From Cytophagales bacterium (GTDB taxonomy: Bacteria; Bacteroidota; Bacteroidia; Cytophagales; Cyclobacteriaceae): a stretch of DNA of 64,000 nucleotides. A program made the position numbers and the translations under genes. The notes below the pieces were generated by a model. That model had not been told where the DNA came from, did no database searches, and was given only the letters and a program-made list of their open reading frames with translations. Location: contig JAFLBR010000001.1 of the NCBI GenBank assembly GCA_017303795.1, forward strand, positions 62,001 through 126,000, in the 5' to 3' direction. Shown piece after piece: positions 42,680 through 50,497 of the stretch; position 1 is the first letter of the stretch, and each line of letters starts with the position of its first letter.

Positions 42680-43306
42680 CGTCCCGTTAGGGACGGTATT
42701 TTTGTAGAGGAATGATAAAAAGAATTCCGTCCCGTTAGGGACGGAATGTTAACCTTTAAGATGAAATGGTTATGCCTAATACCTATACCCAGCTACATAT
42801 TCAATTCGTATTTGCGGTTCAAAATCGCGCGAGTCTTATACAAGCATCGTGGGAAGAAGAACTTTACAAATACATTTCAGGTATTGTAAAAAATTGCAAG
42901 CACAAAGTGCTAGCGATAAATGGCATGCCCGACCATGTTCACCTTTTTGTAGGTCTACACCCCACACAAGCTGTATCAGACTTGATGCAGCGTGTGAAGG
43001 GGGAATCGTCAGAATGGGTTAATAAAAAAGGGTTTTCGCTAGGGAAATTTCAGTGGCAAGAGGGTTACGGAGCATTTTCATATGGTCATAGTCAGGTTAA
43101 GCAAGTTTATGATTATGTGATGAACCAGAAACAGCATCATCAAAGCAAAGTGTTTTTAGATGAGTATCGGGAGTTATTAGATAAATTCGAGGTTTCCTTT
43201 GACGAGAAATATATTTTTAAGGCACTGGGATGAGAATATTCCGTCCCTACGGGACGGGTGTTATGCAAACAACCTATTCCTACAAATATTTCTGTCCCTA
43301 CAGGAC
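42680..43306 (+). mobile_element. RAYT transposase gene with flanking REP palindromes
   Basis: Palindromes flank the Y1 transposase on both sides: CGTCCC-GTTA-GGGACG (42680-42695), ATTCCGTCCC-GTTA-GGGACGGAAT (42724-42747), CCGTCCC-TAC-GGGACGG (43241-43257) and an imperfect GTCC-CTACA-GGAC (43294-43306). Upstream loops read GTTA while downstream ones read TAC or CTACA, as expected for REPs in opposite orientation. Flanking bases also match: TATTTTTGTAG upstream and its reverse-complement-like CTACAAATATT downstream. Confidence 0.87.
42766..43233 (+). CDS. REP-associated tyrosine transposase (Y1/IS200-like)
   Basis: 155 residues. The HUH motif is DHVHLFV (His57, His59). The catalytic Tyr is probably Tyr117 in VYDYVMNQKQHH, followed by the conserved NQ-x-x-HH helix. 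There is no TnpB gene and no IS200 end hairpin; instead REP palindromes lie on both sides, which marks it as a RAYT that copies or moves REPs by single-strand cleavage. An in-frame ATG at 42772 is an alternative start. Confidence 0.9.
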   Translation: MVMPNTYTQLHIQFVFAVQNRASLIQASWEEELYKYISGIVKNCKHKVLAINGMPDHVHLFVGLHPTQAVSDLMQRVKGESSEWVNKKGFSLGKFQWQEGYGAFSYGHSQVKQVYDYVMNQKQHHQSKVFLDEYRELLDKFEVSFDEKYIFKALG

Positions 43307-43398
43307 ACAATAGTTTTAGCCAAGATAATAGTCTTTTTAAATTCCATTAGTTAGATGGTATAGGAATTTTTATCATACAATGTCAACTTGACTGTGAA

Positions 43399-44529
43399 CT
43401 AGCTTGAAAAATACTTCAGATCAACCTGTGCCTTAATCCTCTTTGTGATTAATTCGTGAGTTTTACTCATCGCTATTTCAACAGAAGTATTTTCATCTAC
43501 CAAACTGATTACCTGAGTTATTCCAACTTGTTTCCACTGTGTTTCGGTTAATTCATTTTTACCCACAACAGCAACTACAGGTTTGTGATGGCGAACCGCG
43601 GTAGCGGCAACACCAGCTACTACTTTCCCCGAAAGTGTTTGTGAATCCATTTTGCCCTCTCCGGTAATAACCAAATCGGCATGTTGAATCGCAGTTTCTA
43701 TGTTTAGTGATTGCATTACATAATCAATCCCGCGTTGTTGAGTTGCATTCAGAAATACTTTTGCACCAGCACCAAGACCTCCGGCTGCTCCGGCTCCGGC
43801 AAAGTCGGTGGAAATAATTAATTGCGTGTGAACAATGTTGGCAAAATGCTGCAAGCCTTTATCTAATTGCACAACATCATGTTCGCTTGCGCCTTTTTGT
43901 GGAGCAAATACAAAGGCAGCCCCATTCGTACCATAAAGTGGATTGGATACATCGCACAACACTACAATTTCTGTTTGTTTGAGTTGTGGATTAACAGTTG
44001 AAGTGTCTATACGATGCAGGTTTACTAAGTTTTCACCAATGGGTGTTAACTCCTGATTTTGATTGTTATAAAATGTATAGCCCAACACTGTGGCCATACC
44101 TATACCGGCATCGTTGGTTGCACTGCCGCCAATGGCCAGCACAATTTTTTTTACCCCATGCTTCAAAGCATCTGCAATTAAATCGCCAGTACCAATGGTA
44201 GAAGTGTGAAGTGGATTTCTTTCATCGGGTTTTAAAAGTTGTAAACCGGATGCAATGGCCATTTCAATAAAAGCAGTTTTCCCATCGCCCGAAATTCCAT
44301 AGCCAGCTTCTGTTTTACGAAAGAGCGGATCGCGGACAGCGCAGGTAATCCATTTACCCTGCGTGTGTTCGGTTAAGAGTTGGGCGGTGCCTTCGCCACC
44401 ATCAGCCATAGGTATGGTTTGGATGTGCAGGGTTGCATCAGATTTTAATAACGCTTGCCGGATTACTTCGCATACGTGGTGTGCATCGAGTGAACCTTTA
44501 AACTTATCGGGCGCAATCAGAATTTTCAC
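43399..44529 (-). CDS. Glycerate kinase (GarK/GlxK type)
   Basis: 376 residues, usual length. It phosphorylates D-glycerate. Marks: MKILIAPDKFKGSLDAHHV, PMADGGEGTA, VLAIGGSATNDAGIGMA, AGAAGGLGAGA and DLVITGEGKMDSQTLSGK. Whether it makes 2- or 3-phosphoglycerate is not readable. Its start overlaps the GntP-type permease stop by 4 bp, so permease and kinase form an uptake pair. Confidence 0.93.
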   Translation of the reverse strand: MKILIAPDKFKGSLDAHHVCEVIRQALLKSDATLHIQTIPMADGGEGTAQLLTEHTQGKWITCAVRDPLFRKTEAGYGISGDGKTAFIEMAIASGLQLLKPDERNPLHTSTIGTGDLIADALKHGVKKIVLAIGGSATNDAGIGMATVLGYTFYNNQNQELTPIGENLVNLHRIDTSTVNPQLKQTEIVVLCDVSNPLYGTNGAAFVFAPQKGASEHDVVQLDKGLQHFANIVHTQLIISTDFAGAGAAGGLGAGAKVFLNATQQRGIDYVMQSLNIETAIQHADLVITGEGKMDSQTLSGKVVAGVAATAVRHHKPVVAVVGKNELTETQWKQVGITQVISLVDENTSVEIAMSKTHELITKRIKAQVDLKYFSS

Positions 44530-45839
44530 AGCAGGTAAATTACAATAGAAACCAGCAATGCTGTAACTCCTTGTGCCAGCGTGATAAGCGTATAACTTTT
44601 ATACGCAGCGCGTTCGTTGATACCGCCAAACTGCGACACAACCCAGAAGTAGGAGTCGTTCGCATGTGAAACCGTCATGGCACCACCGCCAATAGCCAGT
44701 ACCAACGTGGCAAGATCAATCGGGTTAGAAAATCCCGCAGCAAGCGTAAGTGGTGCGAGTAACGAACTAGTAATAATAATTGCCGATGTAGATGAGCCTT
44801 GCGCAGTTTTTAAAATCGCGGCCAACACAAACGCTATAAATAGAAAAACAATTCCACCGGCTTGTGATGTAGCCAACATATCTTTCAGCAAGACATCTAT
44901 TCCACTCGATTTAATTACAGCACCAAACGCACCACCCGCACCGGTAATCAATAAAATGATTCCGGCATCTTTCAAAGCTTCTGAGATCCAACCGGGCCAG
45001 ATTTGTTTTTGCTTGTCGCGAATGAGCAGGAAAGAAAAACTTAAACCAATCAGTAAAGCAACAGCCGGATTACCAATTATCTGAAGTATCGACCACGATT
45101 GCAATGCAGGAATTAATGTAGGCAATGATGCTAATGCTATCAGTATAATGGGTATTACCAACGGTATGAAAATAAGTATAGTGGAATGCGTGTGTACTTC
45201 GGTAGCTTCAACAATGGGCGTGGTGGTTGCAATTCGCAAACCCAACTTGCGTGATAGGAAGTAAGCTACTCCGGCAACGGGTATTGAGCCAATCAAACCA
45301 ACCAGCATAACCAAACCAAGATGGGAGGTTGCACCGAGGTTAGCGGCTGCTGCTAACGGCCCCGGTGTAGGTGGTATTAGTGTGTGCGATGTATAAAGCG
45401 AAGTGGAGAGCGCCAGTGAAAGTTGTGCAGGCGTTGCCGCTGAAGAAGCCAGTGCCGGTATTAATCGGGACAAGATTATAAATCCTGAATCGCAGAAAAC
45501 CGGAATACCTACCAGCAAACCAATTACGGACATAGCCAATGTAGTACGCGATGTGCCAAATGCTGTAATAATTTTATTTCCGAGTGCGGCCATGGCTCCG
45601 GTTTTTTCCATTACGGTACCGAGGCACGAACCTATCGCCACCAGAAACCCGATTTGTTGCAACAACAAACCAAAACCACTTTGCATGCTCGTAAAAATTT
45701 CCAGAAAGGGTTTGCCCATGATTAACCCAAACAACACTGCAGCCAACAACAAGGCGAAGAATGCATGCAGCTTAAAGTAGCGCGATGCAGCAATGAGAAC
45801 AGCAATTGAAATCAGTAAGGCAATGCTAACCTGAATCAT
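44526..45839 (-). CDS. GntP family gluconate/glycerate-type permease
   Basis: 437 residues with about 12 hydrophobic segments. GntP family marks are GKPFLEIFTSMQSGFG, IPVFCDSGFIIL, HTLIPPTPGPLAAA and GGAMTVSHANDSYFWVV. Substrates in the family are gluconate and related hydroxy acids; next to glycerate kinase, glycerate is likely. It overlaps moeA upstream and the kinase downstream by 4 bp each. Confidence 0.92.
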   Translation of the reverse strand: MIQVSIALLISIAVLIAASRYFKLHAFFALLLAAVLFGLIMGKPFLEIFTSMQSGFGLLLQQIGFLVAIGSCLGTVMEKTGAMAALGNKIITAFGTSRTTLAMSVIGLLVGIPVFCDSGFIILSRLIPALASSAATPAQLSLALSTSLYTSHTLIPPTPGPLAAAANLGATSHLGLVMLVGLIGSIPVAGVAYFLSRKLGLRIATTTPIVEATEVHTHSTILIFIPLVIPIILIALASLPTLIPALQSWSILQIIGNPAVALLIGLSFSFLLIRDKQKQIWPGWISEALKDAGIILLITGAGGAFGAVIKSSGIDVLLKDMLATSQAGGIVFLFIAFVLAAILKTAQGSSTSAIIITSSLLAPLTLAAGFSNPIDLATLVLAIGGGAMTVSHANDSYFWVVSQFGGINERAAYKSYTLITLAQGVTALLVSIVIYLL

Positions 45840-47029
45840 GAACTGCGAAACGGATAATAACGAAACACTTGTCCGGCCTTGAACTCCGTAACATCGGCTG
45901 GTAGTTCAATAAAACCATCTACATCTTTCAGGTTGGCAAAATCGCCCGAGCCACCACCGGCATCGGGCCAGGCCTTTAGTTGACTCATTTCATTTTTTAC
46001 CTTCACTTGTAAAAAATAAGTAAGCGCAGGTTTAAATGTAAAGTTCTGCGCCAGCACCACTTGTTGTGCCTGTGTTTCTGTGCCCAGACTTTTCATTAAC
46101 CAAGGTTTGATGTAACGATAGAAACACATGTAGGTAGAAACCGGATTCCCCGGAAGGGCAAACACTACATGTTTGGCTGATGTACCAAACCAAAGCGGTT
46201 TGCCGGGGCGCTGACTTACCTGATGAAATCTTTTTTGAATGCCATTACGCTCTAGTGTTTGTGGAATGTAATCGTACTTACCTTTTGAAACGCCACCTGA
46301 AAAAATGACGAGCGAATAATGTTGCAGAATTTTTTTTACTTCAGCTTCTAAAATTTCAGGTTGATCGGGCAAATGAAATTGATCGGCCACACAGCCCAAC
46401 TCGCGCAAAGCGGCTTGTAGCGCGTAGCTGTTCGATCTGCGGATTTGATAGGGTAGTGGAATGAGTTCAACAGGAATCAATTCATCACCTGTAGAAATGA
46501 TAGCTGTTTTAGGAAATGCTGCTACCGTAACTTTCTTTTTACCAACTGCAGCCATTAACGCTACTTCGGCTGGAGAAATTTTTATTCCGGGTGTCAGCAG
46601 TTCGTCCTGATTGCGGGCATCTACACCTTGGCGGTGAATATTTTCACCTTGTTCAATTTTTTCTGTGATGATGCGCGCCTTCCCATCATTTATTTCCAGG
46701 TTTTCATAGGGAATAACGGTATCGGTGCCGAGTGGCAACATGGCTCCAGTCATTACTTCCAGACACGATGTGGAAGTTGTAAATTGTTTCTGTTGTTGCC
46801 CTGCTGCCTGAATGCCTTCGATGGTAAAAGTGCGTTCGCCTTTTTGCCAGGCGTGGAAAGCAATGGCTATACCATCCATTGATACCCGATTGAAAGGTGG
46901 AAAATCGCGATCGGCCCGAACGGTTTCTTTCAGCACACGGCCGCATGCTTCCTGAATGGAAATCTCTTCAACACCTGTTTCAACAGAGTGCGAGAGAATG
47001 ATGGCGGTGGCTTCGGATACGGTGATCAT
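45836..47029 (-). CDS. moeA: Molybdopterin molybdenumtransferase MoeA
   Basis: 397 residues, standard length. It inserts molybdate into adenylylated molybdopterin. Marks: RVLKETVRADRDFPPFNRVSMDG, TGDELIPVE, VIFSGGVSKGKYDYI and VFALPGNPVSTYMCF. Oddly it is translationally coupled (4-bp overlap) to the GntP permease and glycerate kinase genes, which have no obvious molybdenum link. MoaC and MoaE lie downstream on the other side of a toxin-antitoxin pair. Confidence 0.95.
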   Translation of the reverse strand: MITVSEATAIILSHSVETGVEEISIQEACGRVLKETVRADRDFPPFNRVSMDGIAIAFHAWQKGERTFTIEGIQAAGQQQKQFTTSTSCLEVMTGAMLPLGTDTVIPYENLEINDGKARIITEKIEQGENIHRQGVDARNQDELLTPGIKISPAEVALMAAVGKKKVTVAAFPKTAIISTGDELIPVELIPLPYQIRRSNSYALQAALRELGCVADQFHLPDQPEILEAEVKKILQHYSLVIFSGGVSKGKYDYIPQTLERNGIQKRFHQVSQRPGKPLWFGTSAKHVVFALPGNPVSTYMCFYRYIKPWLMKSLGTETQAQQVVLAQNFTFKPALTYFLQVKVKNEMSQLKAWPDAGGGSGDFANLKDVDGFIELPADVTEFKAGQVFRYYPFRSS

Positions 47030-47092
47030 TTAAAACAGTTGAAGTGTCGTATCATGAATAATTACGGAATGTAAGTTAATGACAAAATTGAC

Positions 47093-47100
47093 TATTTTTG
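47093..47100 (+). promoter_or_regulatory. -7 box of the VapBC pair
   Basis: TATTTTTG, a perfect TAnnTTTG, 20 bp before the ATG at 47121. This supports 47121 rather than 47079 as the antitoxin start, because 47079 would lie upstream of the predicted transcript. Confidence 0.55.
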
Positions 47101-47120
47101 ATATTGCGATTACAAATCCG

Positions 47121-47366
47121 ATGAAAGCAGCAGATTTAAAATTTAGTCTTATTGATACTTACCTTGGACTCTTGAACAGTTTAAGCCCCGAACGCAAGCT
47201 TGAACTGATCTCCAGACTTTCGGATTCATTAAAGGGTTCTAAAAAACCTTCCAATAAATCTATTGAAGAACTTTATGGAGCCTTTGTCTCGAAACAATCG
47301 GCTGATGAAATAATAGCTGACCTTAAGAGAAGTAGAAGATTTGACCGAAAGACTGAAGAGCTTTGA
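47121..47366 (+). CDS. VapB-like antitoxin
   Basis: 81 residues from the preferred ATG at 47121 (MKAADLKFSLIDTYLGLL); an ATG at 47079 would add 14 residues. The sequence is helical, with ELISRLSDSLKGSKK and a Lys/Arg-rich tail RSRRFDRKTEEL. No clear DNA-binding motif is seen. Its identity as antitoxin rests on its place directly before a PIN toxin, whose TTG overlaps its stop codon. Confidence 0.75.
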   Translation: MKAADLKFSLIDTYLGLLNSLSPERKLELISRLSDSLKGSKKPSNKSIEELYGAFVSKQSADEIIADLKRSRRFDRKTEEL

Positions 47367-47764
47367 GTAAATTCTTACTGGATACCAACATCTGCATATA
47401 TTTTTTGAAGGGTCAATACAACCTTATTCAAAAACTTGAAAAGATAGGACTTGAAAATTGTTTCATTTCGGAAATAACCATAGCTGAACTGAAGTTTGGT
47501 GCGGAAAATTCTGAAAGCAAGGAAAAGAATAGAAATACCGTTGACGATTTCATCAGCAGATTTACAATTATCCCAATCTTCAACTCACTCGATATTTACG
47601 CAAAGGAAAAGGCTCGTCTTAGAAAGGCCGGAAATCCACTTGATGATTTCGATTTATTGATCGGTGCTACTGCCATCTCAAACGAATTGGTTTTAGTAAC
47701 CAGAAATGTTACCGACTTTGAACGATTGGAAGGAATTAAAATCGAGAATTGGATCGCTGATTAA
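47363..47764 (+). CDS. VapC-like PIN domain toxin
   Basis: 133 residues beginning at TTG 47363, overlapping the antitoxin stop. PIN acidic residues are all present: Asp7 in LLDTNICIYFLKG, Glu42 in TIAELKFG, Asp95/97 in PLDDFDLLIGATA and Asp118 in NVTDF. PIN toxins cleave RNA, often tRNA or rRNA. The pair lies between moeA and moaC. Confidence 0.9.
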   Translation: MSKFLLDTNICIYFLKGQYNLIQKLEKIGLENCFISEITIAELKFGAENSESKEKNRNTVDDFISRFTIIPIFNSLDIYAKEKARLRKAGNPLDDFDLLIGATAISNELVLVTRNVTDFERLEGIKIENWIAD

Positions 47765-47797
47765 GATCACTTCAAGTGAAATGGGTAAACAGAATCA

Positions 47798-48277
47798 ATG
47801 AAAAAACAATTTACACATATTGATGCATCGGGCAACCCTAAAATGGTAGATGTATCGGAAAAGCAGGTAACCAAACGCGTGGCGAAGGCTCAGGCTGTAG
47901 TGATTTTGGGCAAAGAAATCTTAGCGCAAATCAAAAACAACGAGTTGATCACCAAAAAAGGACCTGTATTTCAAACAGCCATCATTGCCGGAGTAATGGC
48001 TGCGAAAAAAACACATGACCTGATTCCGTTCTGTCATCCATTGGCGTTGGAAGACTGCCAGGTGCACATTGAAGTAGACAAAAAGAAAGTGCTGATTACT
48101 ACAACAGCAACTGTTACTGGTAAAACCGGGGTGGAAATGGAGGCACTTACGGCTGCTTCGGTAGCGGCACTTACCGTGTATGATATGTGCAAGGCCCTGT
48201 CGCACAATATTATTATTGAAACTGTAAGGTTGATGGCTAAAAGTGGAGGCAAGCGCGATTTTGTCCGGAAAAAGTAA
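47798..48277 (+). CDS. moaC: Cyclic pyranopterin monophosphate synthase MoaC
   Basis: 159 residues. It converts the MoaA product to cyclic pyranopterin monophosphate. Marks: THIDASGNPKMVDVSEKQVTKRVA, AKKTHDLIPFCHPLAL, TGKTGVEMEALTAASVAALTVYDMCKA (in parts) and the catalytic Lys in the GKTGVEMEA to K region. Starts 33 bp after the VapC stop. MoaA is not in the window. Confidence 0.96.
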   Translation: MKKQFTHIDASGNPKMVDVSEKQVTKRVAKAQAVVILGKEILAQIKNNELITKKGPVFQTAIIAGVMAAKKTHDLIPFCHPLALEDCQVHIEVDKKKVLITTTATVTGKTGVEMEALTAASVAALTVYDMCKALSHNIIIETVRLMAKSGGKRDFVRKK

Positions 48278-48471
48278 CTGCCTTTACAATCTTTTTGCAA
48301 TCTGGTTGAAACACATCTAATCTCCACTTTAAGCTTAAGTTTCAATTTACTAATCACTTACAACCTTTTGGGTTAAGCATTTTGTGAAGTGAGAATTCCT
48401 GCAAACGGGTGAAACATTACTAATCCATAAACATTTTATGTTTGATAAAACTTTTTTGACTCACTACAAGT

Positions 48472-48479
48472 TATCTTTG
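48472..48479 (+). promoter_or_regulatory. -7 box of the 42-aa membrane peptide
   Basis: TATCTTTG, a perfect TAnnTTTG, 23 bp before the ATG at 48503. TTTG runs at 48441-48444 and 48455-48458 are not at the ideal spacing. Confidence 0.5.
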
Positions 48480-48502
48480 TTGTGTCTAAAATAAAGTTGG
48501 CT

Positions 48503-48631
48503 ATGAAATTCATTGACAGAAACTTTCTACTGAATCCTATTAACCGCGACTTGTTGCTGGTAGAAGGTTCAGCGCTTGTAATTGCAGTAGCAATTATCAC
48601 CCTGGCGGTGATGATTGTGAGTCAGCTCTAA
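48503..48631 (+). CDS. 42-residue single-pass membrane peptide
   Basis: A small gene in the 350-bp moaC-moaE gap: a polar N-terminus MKFIDRNFLLNPINRDLLLVEG, written here only in part of the whole, followed by one membrane helix from about Ala24 to Val39 (ALVIAVAIITLAVMIV) and a short tail SQL. A consensus -7 box precedes it. The stop overlaps the convergent moaE stop by 4 bp. I do not recognise a family. The regular helix and promoter argue that it is real. Confidence 0.6.
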   Translation: MKFIDRNFLLNPINRDLLLVEGSALVIAVAIITLAVMIVSQL

Positions 48632-49038
48632 GGATGAGCTGATACCCACTGGTCCCCATCCAGGAAAAATTCTTTTTTCCAGATGGGGACAGTTTTTTTC
48701 AGGGTATCGATAATGAATTGACACGCCTCAAAAGAATCTTTCCGGTGCGGAGTTGAAATAGCAACCACAACTGCCACCTCGCCTGGCACCAGAGTACCCA
48801 CGCGGTGACTGATAGCCCAGCCGGTAACCGGCCACTTTTCGCGCGCAGCATCTATTACCTTTTGCATTTCTGATATGGCCATTGGTTCGTAGGCTTCGTA
48901 TTCTAATTTAACTACTGCTTTACCGGCAGTCTGGTTGCGCACGGTACCAATAAACACATTTACCGCTCCGGCTTGATTTGCCGTTGCAGCCGCAATGATT
49001 TTGGAGGTATCGATTGAGTAGTTGGTTATTTCTATCAT
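48628..49038 (-). CDS. moaE: Molybdopterin synthase catalytic subunit MoaE
   Basis: 136 residues from the ATG at 49038 (MIEITNYSIDTSKII). The reading frame stays open to 49188, but the extra 50 residues include sequence from an intergenic palindrome and do not belong. MoaE transfers sulfur with MoaD. Marks: AGAVNVFIGTVRN, LEYEAYEPMA, ISHRVGTLVPGEVAVVVAIS and the catalytic Lys region TVPIWKKEFF. MoaD is not visible. Confidence 0.94.
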   Translation of the reverse strand: MIEITNYSIDTSKIIAAATANQAGAVNVFIGTVRNQTAGKAVVKLEYEAYEPMAISEMQKVIDAAREKWPVTGWAISHRVGTLVPGEVAVVVAISTPHRKDSFEACQFIIDTLKKTVPIWKKEFFLDGDQWVSAHP

Positions 49039-49100
49039 GTTGTTAGCCCTCGGTTTAGCCTCACCCCATCCGGACTTATCAGTTATCAAAACTTTATTGC

Positions 49101-49123
49101 ACCCCTCTCCACAGGAGAGGGGT
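49101..49123. repeat. CCCCTCTCC palindrome, upstream of moaE (1)
   Basis: ACCCCTCTCC-ACA-GGAGAGGGGT, perfect 10-bp arms. The same unit occurs at 57458-57478 and, varied, at 57847-57866. It is part of a GGGGTGAGG/CTCTCC dispersed repeat. Confidence 0.8.
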
Positions 49124-49208
49124 AAACTGCGCCTGCTAACTGATAAGAAATATAGAGCGGAATCAAATTTAAGATTTTGCTTACACATAGTTTATAGGTA
49201 TCTTAATC

Positions 49209-49229
49209 ACCCCTCTCCTGTGGAGGGGT
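49209..49229. repeat. CCCCTCTCC palindrome, upstream of moaE (2)
   Basis: ACCCCTC-TCCTGTG-GAGGGGT, a second copy 108 bp away. Between the two copies (49124-49208) nothing coding is seen. Confidence 0.7.
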
Positions 49230-49296
49230 AAACCCAAATTGTATAAATTAAAATTGAACTTGATATGGGTGAGGCTTAGGAAAAACCGCATTGGTA

Positions 49297-50103
49297 TTAG
49301 GCTCGTATTTTCCCACCAAACTCCTCCCAATCAAAACCGGTTTCAATTCGTCCATGTCGTAAAGCCGGAATCTGTGTGGTAATGATCAGCGTTGTACCAT
49401 TTATATCGGCCCTATTATGTTGCGGTATCTGAAGCTTAATGCCTTTGCCTTGTGTAAACTTAACATCACTAAAAAAATCCTGTACCGATTTTTTTAGTCC
49501 GTTGATATTCTTCATGCCGTACATCAACACCACTTCGGGTTTATGGATTTTTATTTTGGAAAGAATAGTCTCCATGCGTTGTTTATACACATGTTCTTCA
49601 TAGCGTTGCTGACTTCTAAGAAAATCGCAGCCCTCCAGATTAAGCCAGTTGTAATGCCATGAATGCGTGTGCGATCCCGGCAATGGATAAAACGGAATCA
49701 TCGCCTCTTTTTTTAAATCGGGCGCAGCAAATTTTTCTTGTTGATAGGCAAAGGCATCGGGCAGGGGTTGACCATCATAGCCAGATTCAAAAGCGATGAG
49801 ATTTTTCCATACGGTGCTGGAAATAGCCGTGGCCCCAAACCGGTAATCATAGCGCGTGGTAAACTTATCTGCTTTTGCATCCTCGCGGCCAATTGAAACA
49901 TGTTTATATAAATCGCGGATGTTGCACAGGGTAGCTCCGGCCTCCGGATGCTGCGCATAAAAATAATTGAACTTGTCGGCTACTTCTTCGGGCACATCAC
50001 CACCGGGTTCTTCATAACCAATAAACCAGAACCGTGCCTGCCACGAACCATAGCCATAAAAGTTGTTGAGCCAGTGTTGGAGTTTGGTTTCGGTGATGAG
50101 CAT
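49297..50103 (-). CDS. Hypothetical protein, weak uracil-DNA-glycosylase-like pattern
   Basis: 268 residues, soluble, no signal peptide. The start ARFWFIGYEEPGGD resembles the Gly-Glu-x-Pro-Gly motif 1 of UDG superfamily proteins, VVLMYGMKNINGLKKS resembles the middle strand, and TLIITTQIPALRHGRIET could stand for the HPS-like motif, with His in place. The order and spacing (about 25, 195 and 245) fit a UDG-like fold, but the catalytic residues are uncertain. It could instead be an unrelated Rossmann-like protein. It stands alone between moaE and the giant secreted protein. Confidence 0.5.
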   Translation of the reverse strand: MLITETKLQHWLNNFYGYGSWQARFWFIGYEEPGGDVPEEVADKFNYFYAQHPEAGATLCNIRDLYKHVSIGREDAKADKFTTRYDYRFGATAISSTVWKNLIAFESGYDGQPLPDAFAYQQEKFAAPDLKKEAMIPFYPLPGSHTHSWHYNWLNLEGCDFLRSQQRYEEHVYKQRMETILSKIKIHKPEVVLMYGMKNINGLKKSVQDFFSDVKFTQGKGIKLQIPQHNRADINGTTLIITTQIPALRHGRIETGFDWEEFGGKIRA

Positions 50104-50410
50104 TTTGAAAAATGACAGGATACTATTGAATTAGTTTGAGACCAATATTAAATGACTCTCTAACTATTACCAAAAATAACCCTGGTATTTCATTTTTCAG
50201 TAATGGTTTAATGGCTTCAACCGCAATGTTAGAAATAATATTTACGACTATATCATAAATGATTTTTTGGGCACTTACTTTCCAATCTCTTTTATTTAGT
50301 CTTTAGTTACCGTTGGGAGATGTTTCAATCCTTTTTGAATCTTACTGCTAAGTTCTTCTGTTAATCTGTAATTTCCCCTCAATAAGATGTTGAAATTTAA
50401 TTAAGCGTCA

Positions 50411-50440
50411 CAAAAAAAGCCGGCTAACCGGCTCTTTTTT
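50411..50440 (-). terminator. Intrinsic terminator of the T9SS esterase gene
   Basis: On the minus strand AGCCGG-TTAG-CCGGCT followed by seven T. It lies 58-87 bp after the gene stop and is flanked by A/T runs on both sides, so it could also work in the plus direction. Confidence 0.85.
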
Positions 50441-50452
50441 ATTCCACTTCTC

Positions 50453-50478
50453 GCATCGTCTCTCGCAGCGGACGATGC
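50453..50478. repeat. GCATCGTC hairpin, single copy downstream of the T9SS gene
   Basis: GCATCGTC (50453-50460) and GACGATGC (50471-50478) around TCTCGCAGCG. One base differs from the hairpins at 57674, 58097 and 58244. It sits between the T9SS gene stop and its terminator, so it would be transcribed. Confidence 0.85.
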
Positions 50479-50497
50479 AGTGTAAAAGGTTATGCTA

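Larger units (their letters stand above)
50104..50497. other. Intergenic region between UDG-like gene and T9SS gene
   Basis: 394 bp without a coding ORF. It holds the terminator at 50411-50440 and the hairpin at 50453-50478. The rest (50104-50400) is AT-rich and shows no structure I can support. Confidence 0.7.

Noticed and set aside
42766-43233. IS200/IS605 insertion sequence
   Set aside because: No tnpB and no IS-type ends; paired palindromes on both sides fit a RAYT better.
49039-49188. Fifty-residue N-terminal extension of MoaE
   Set aside because: It translates an intergenic palindrome (SLPLSCGEG) and has no counterpart in MoaE, whose normal start is the ATG at 49038.
50104-50400. Possible riboswitch or small RNA in the gap before the T9SS gene end
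   Set aside because: AT-rich with no stable paired structure or promoter that I could support.
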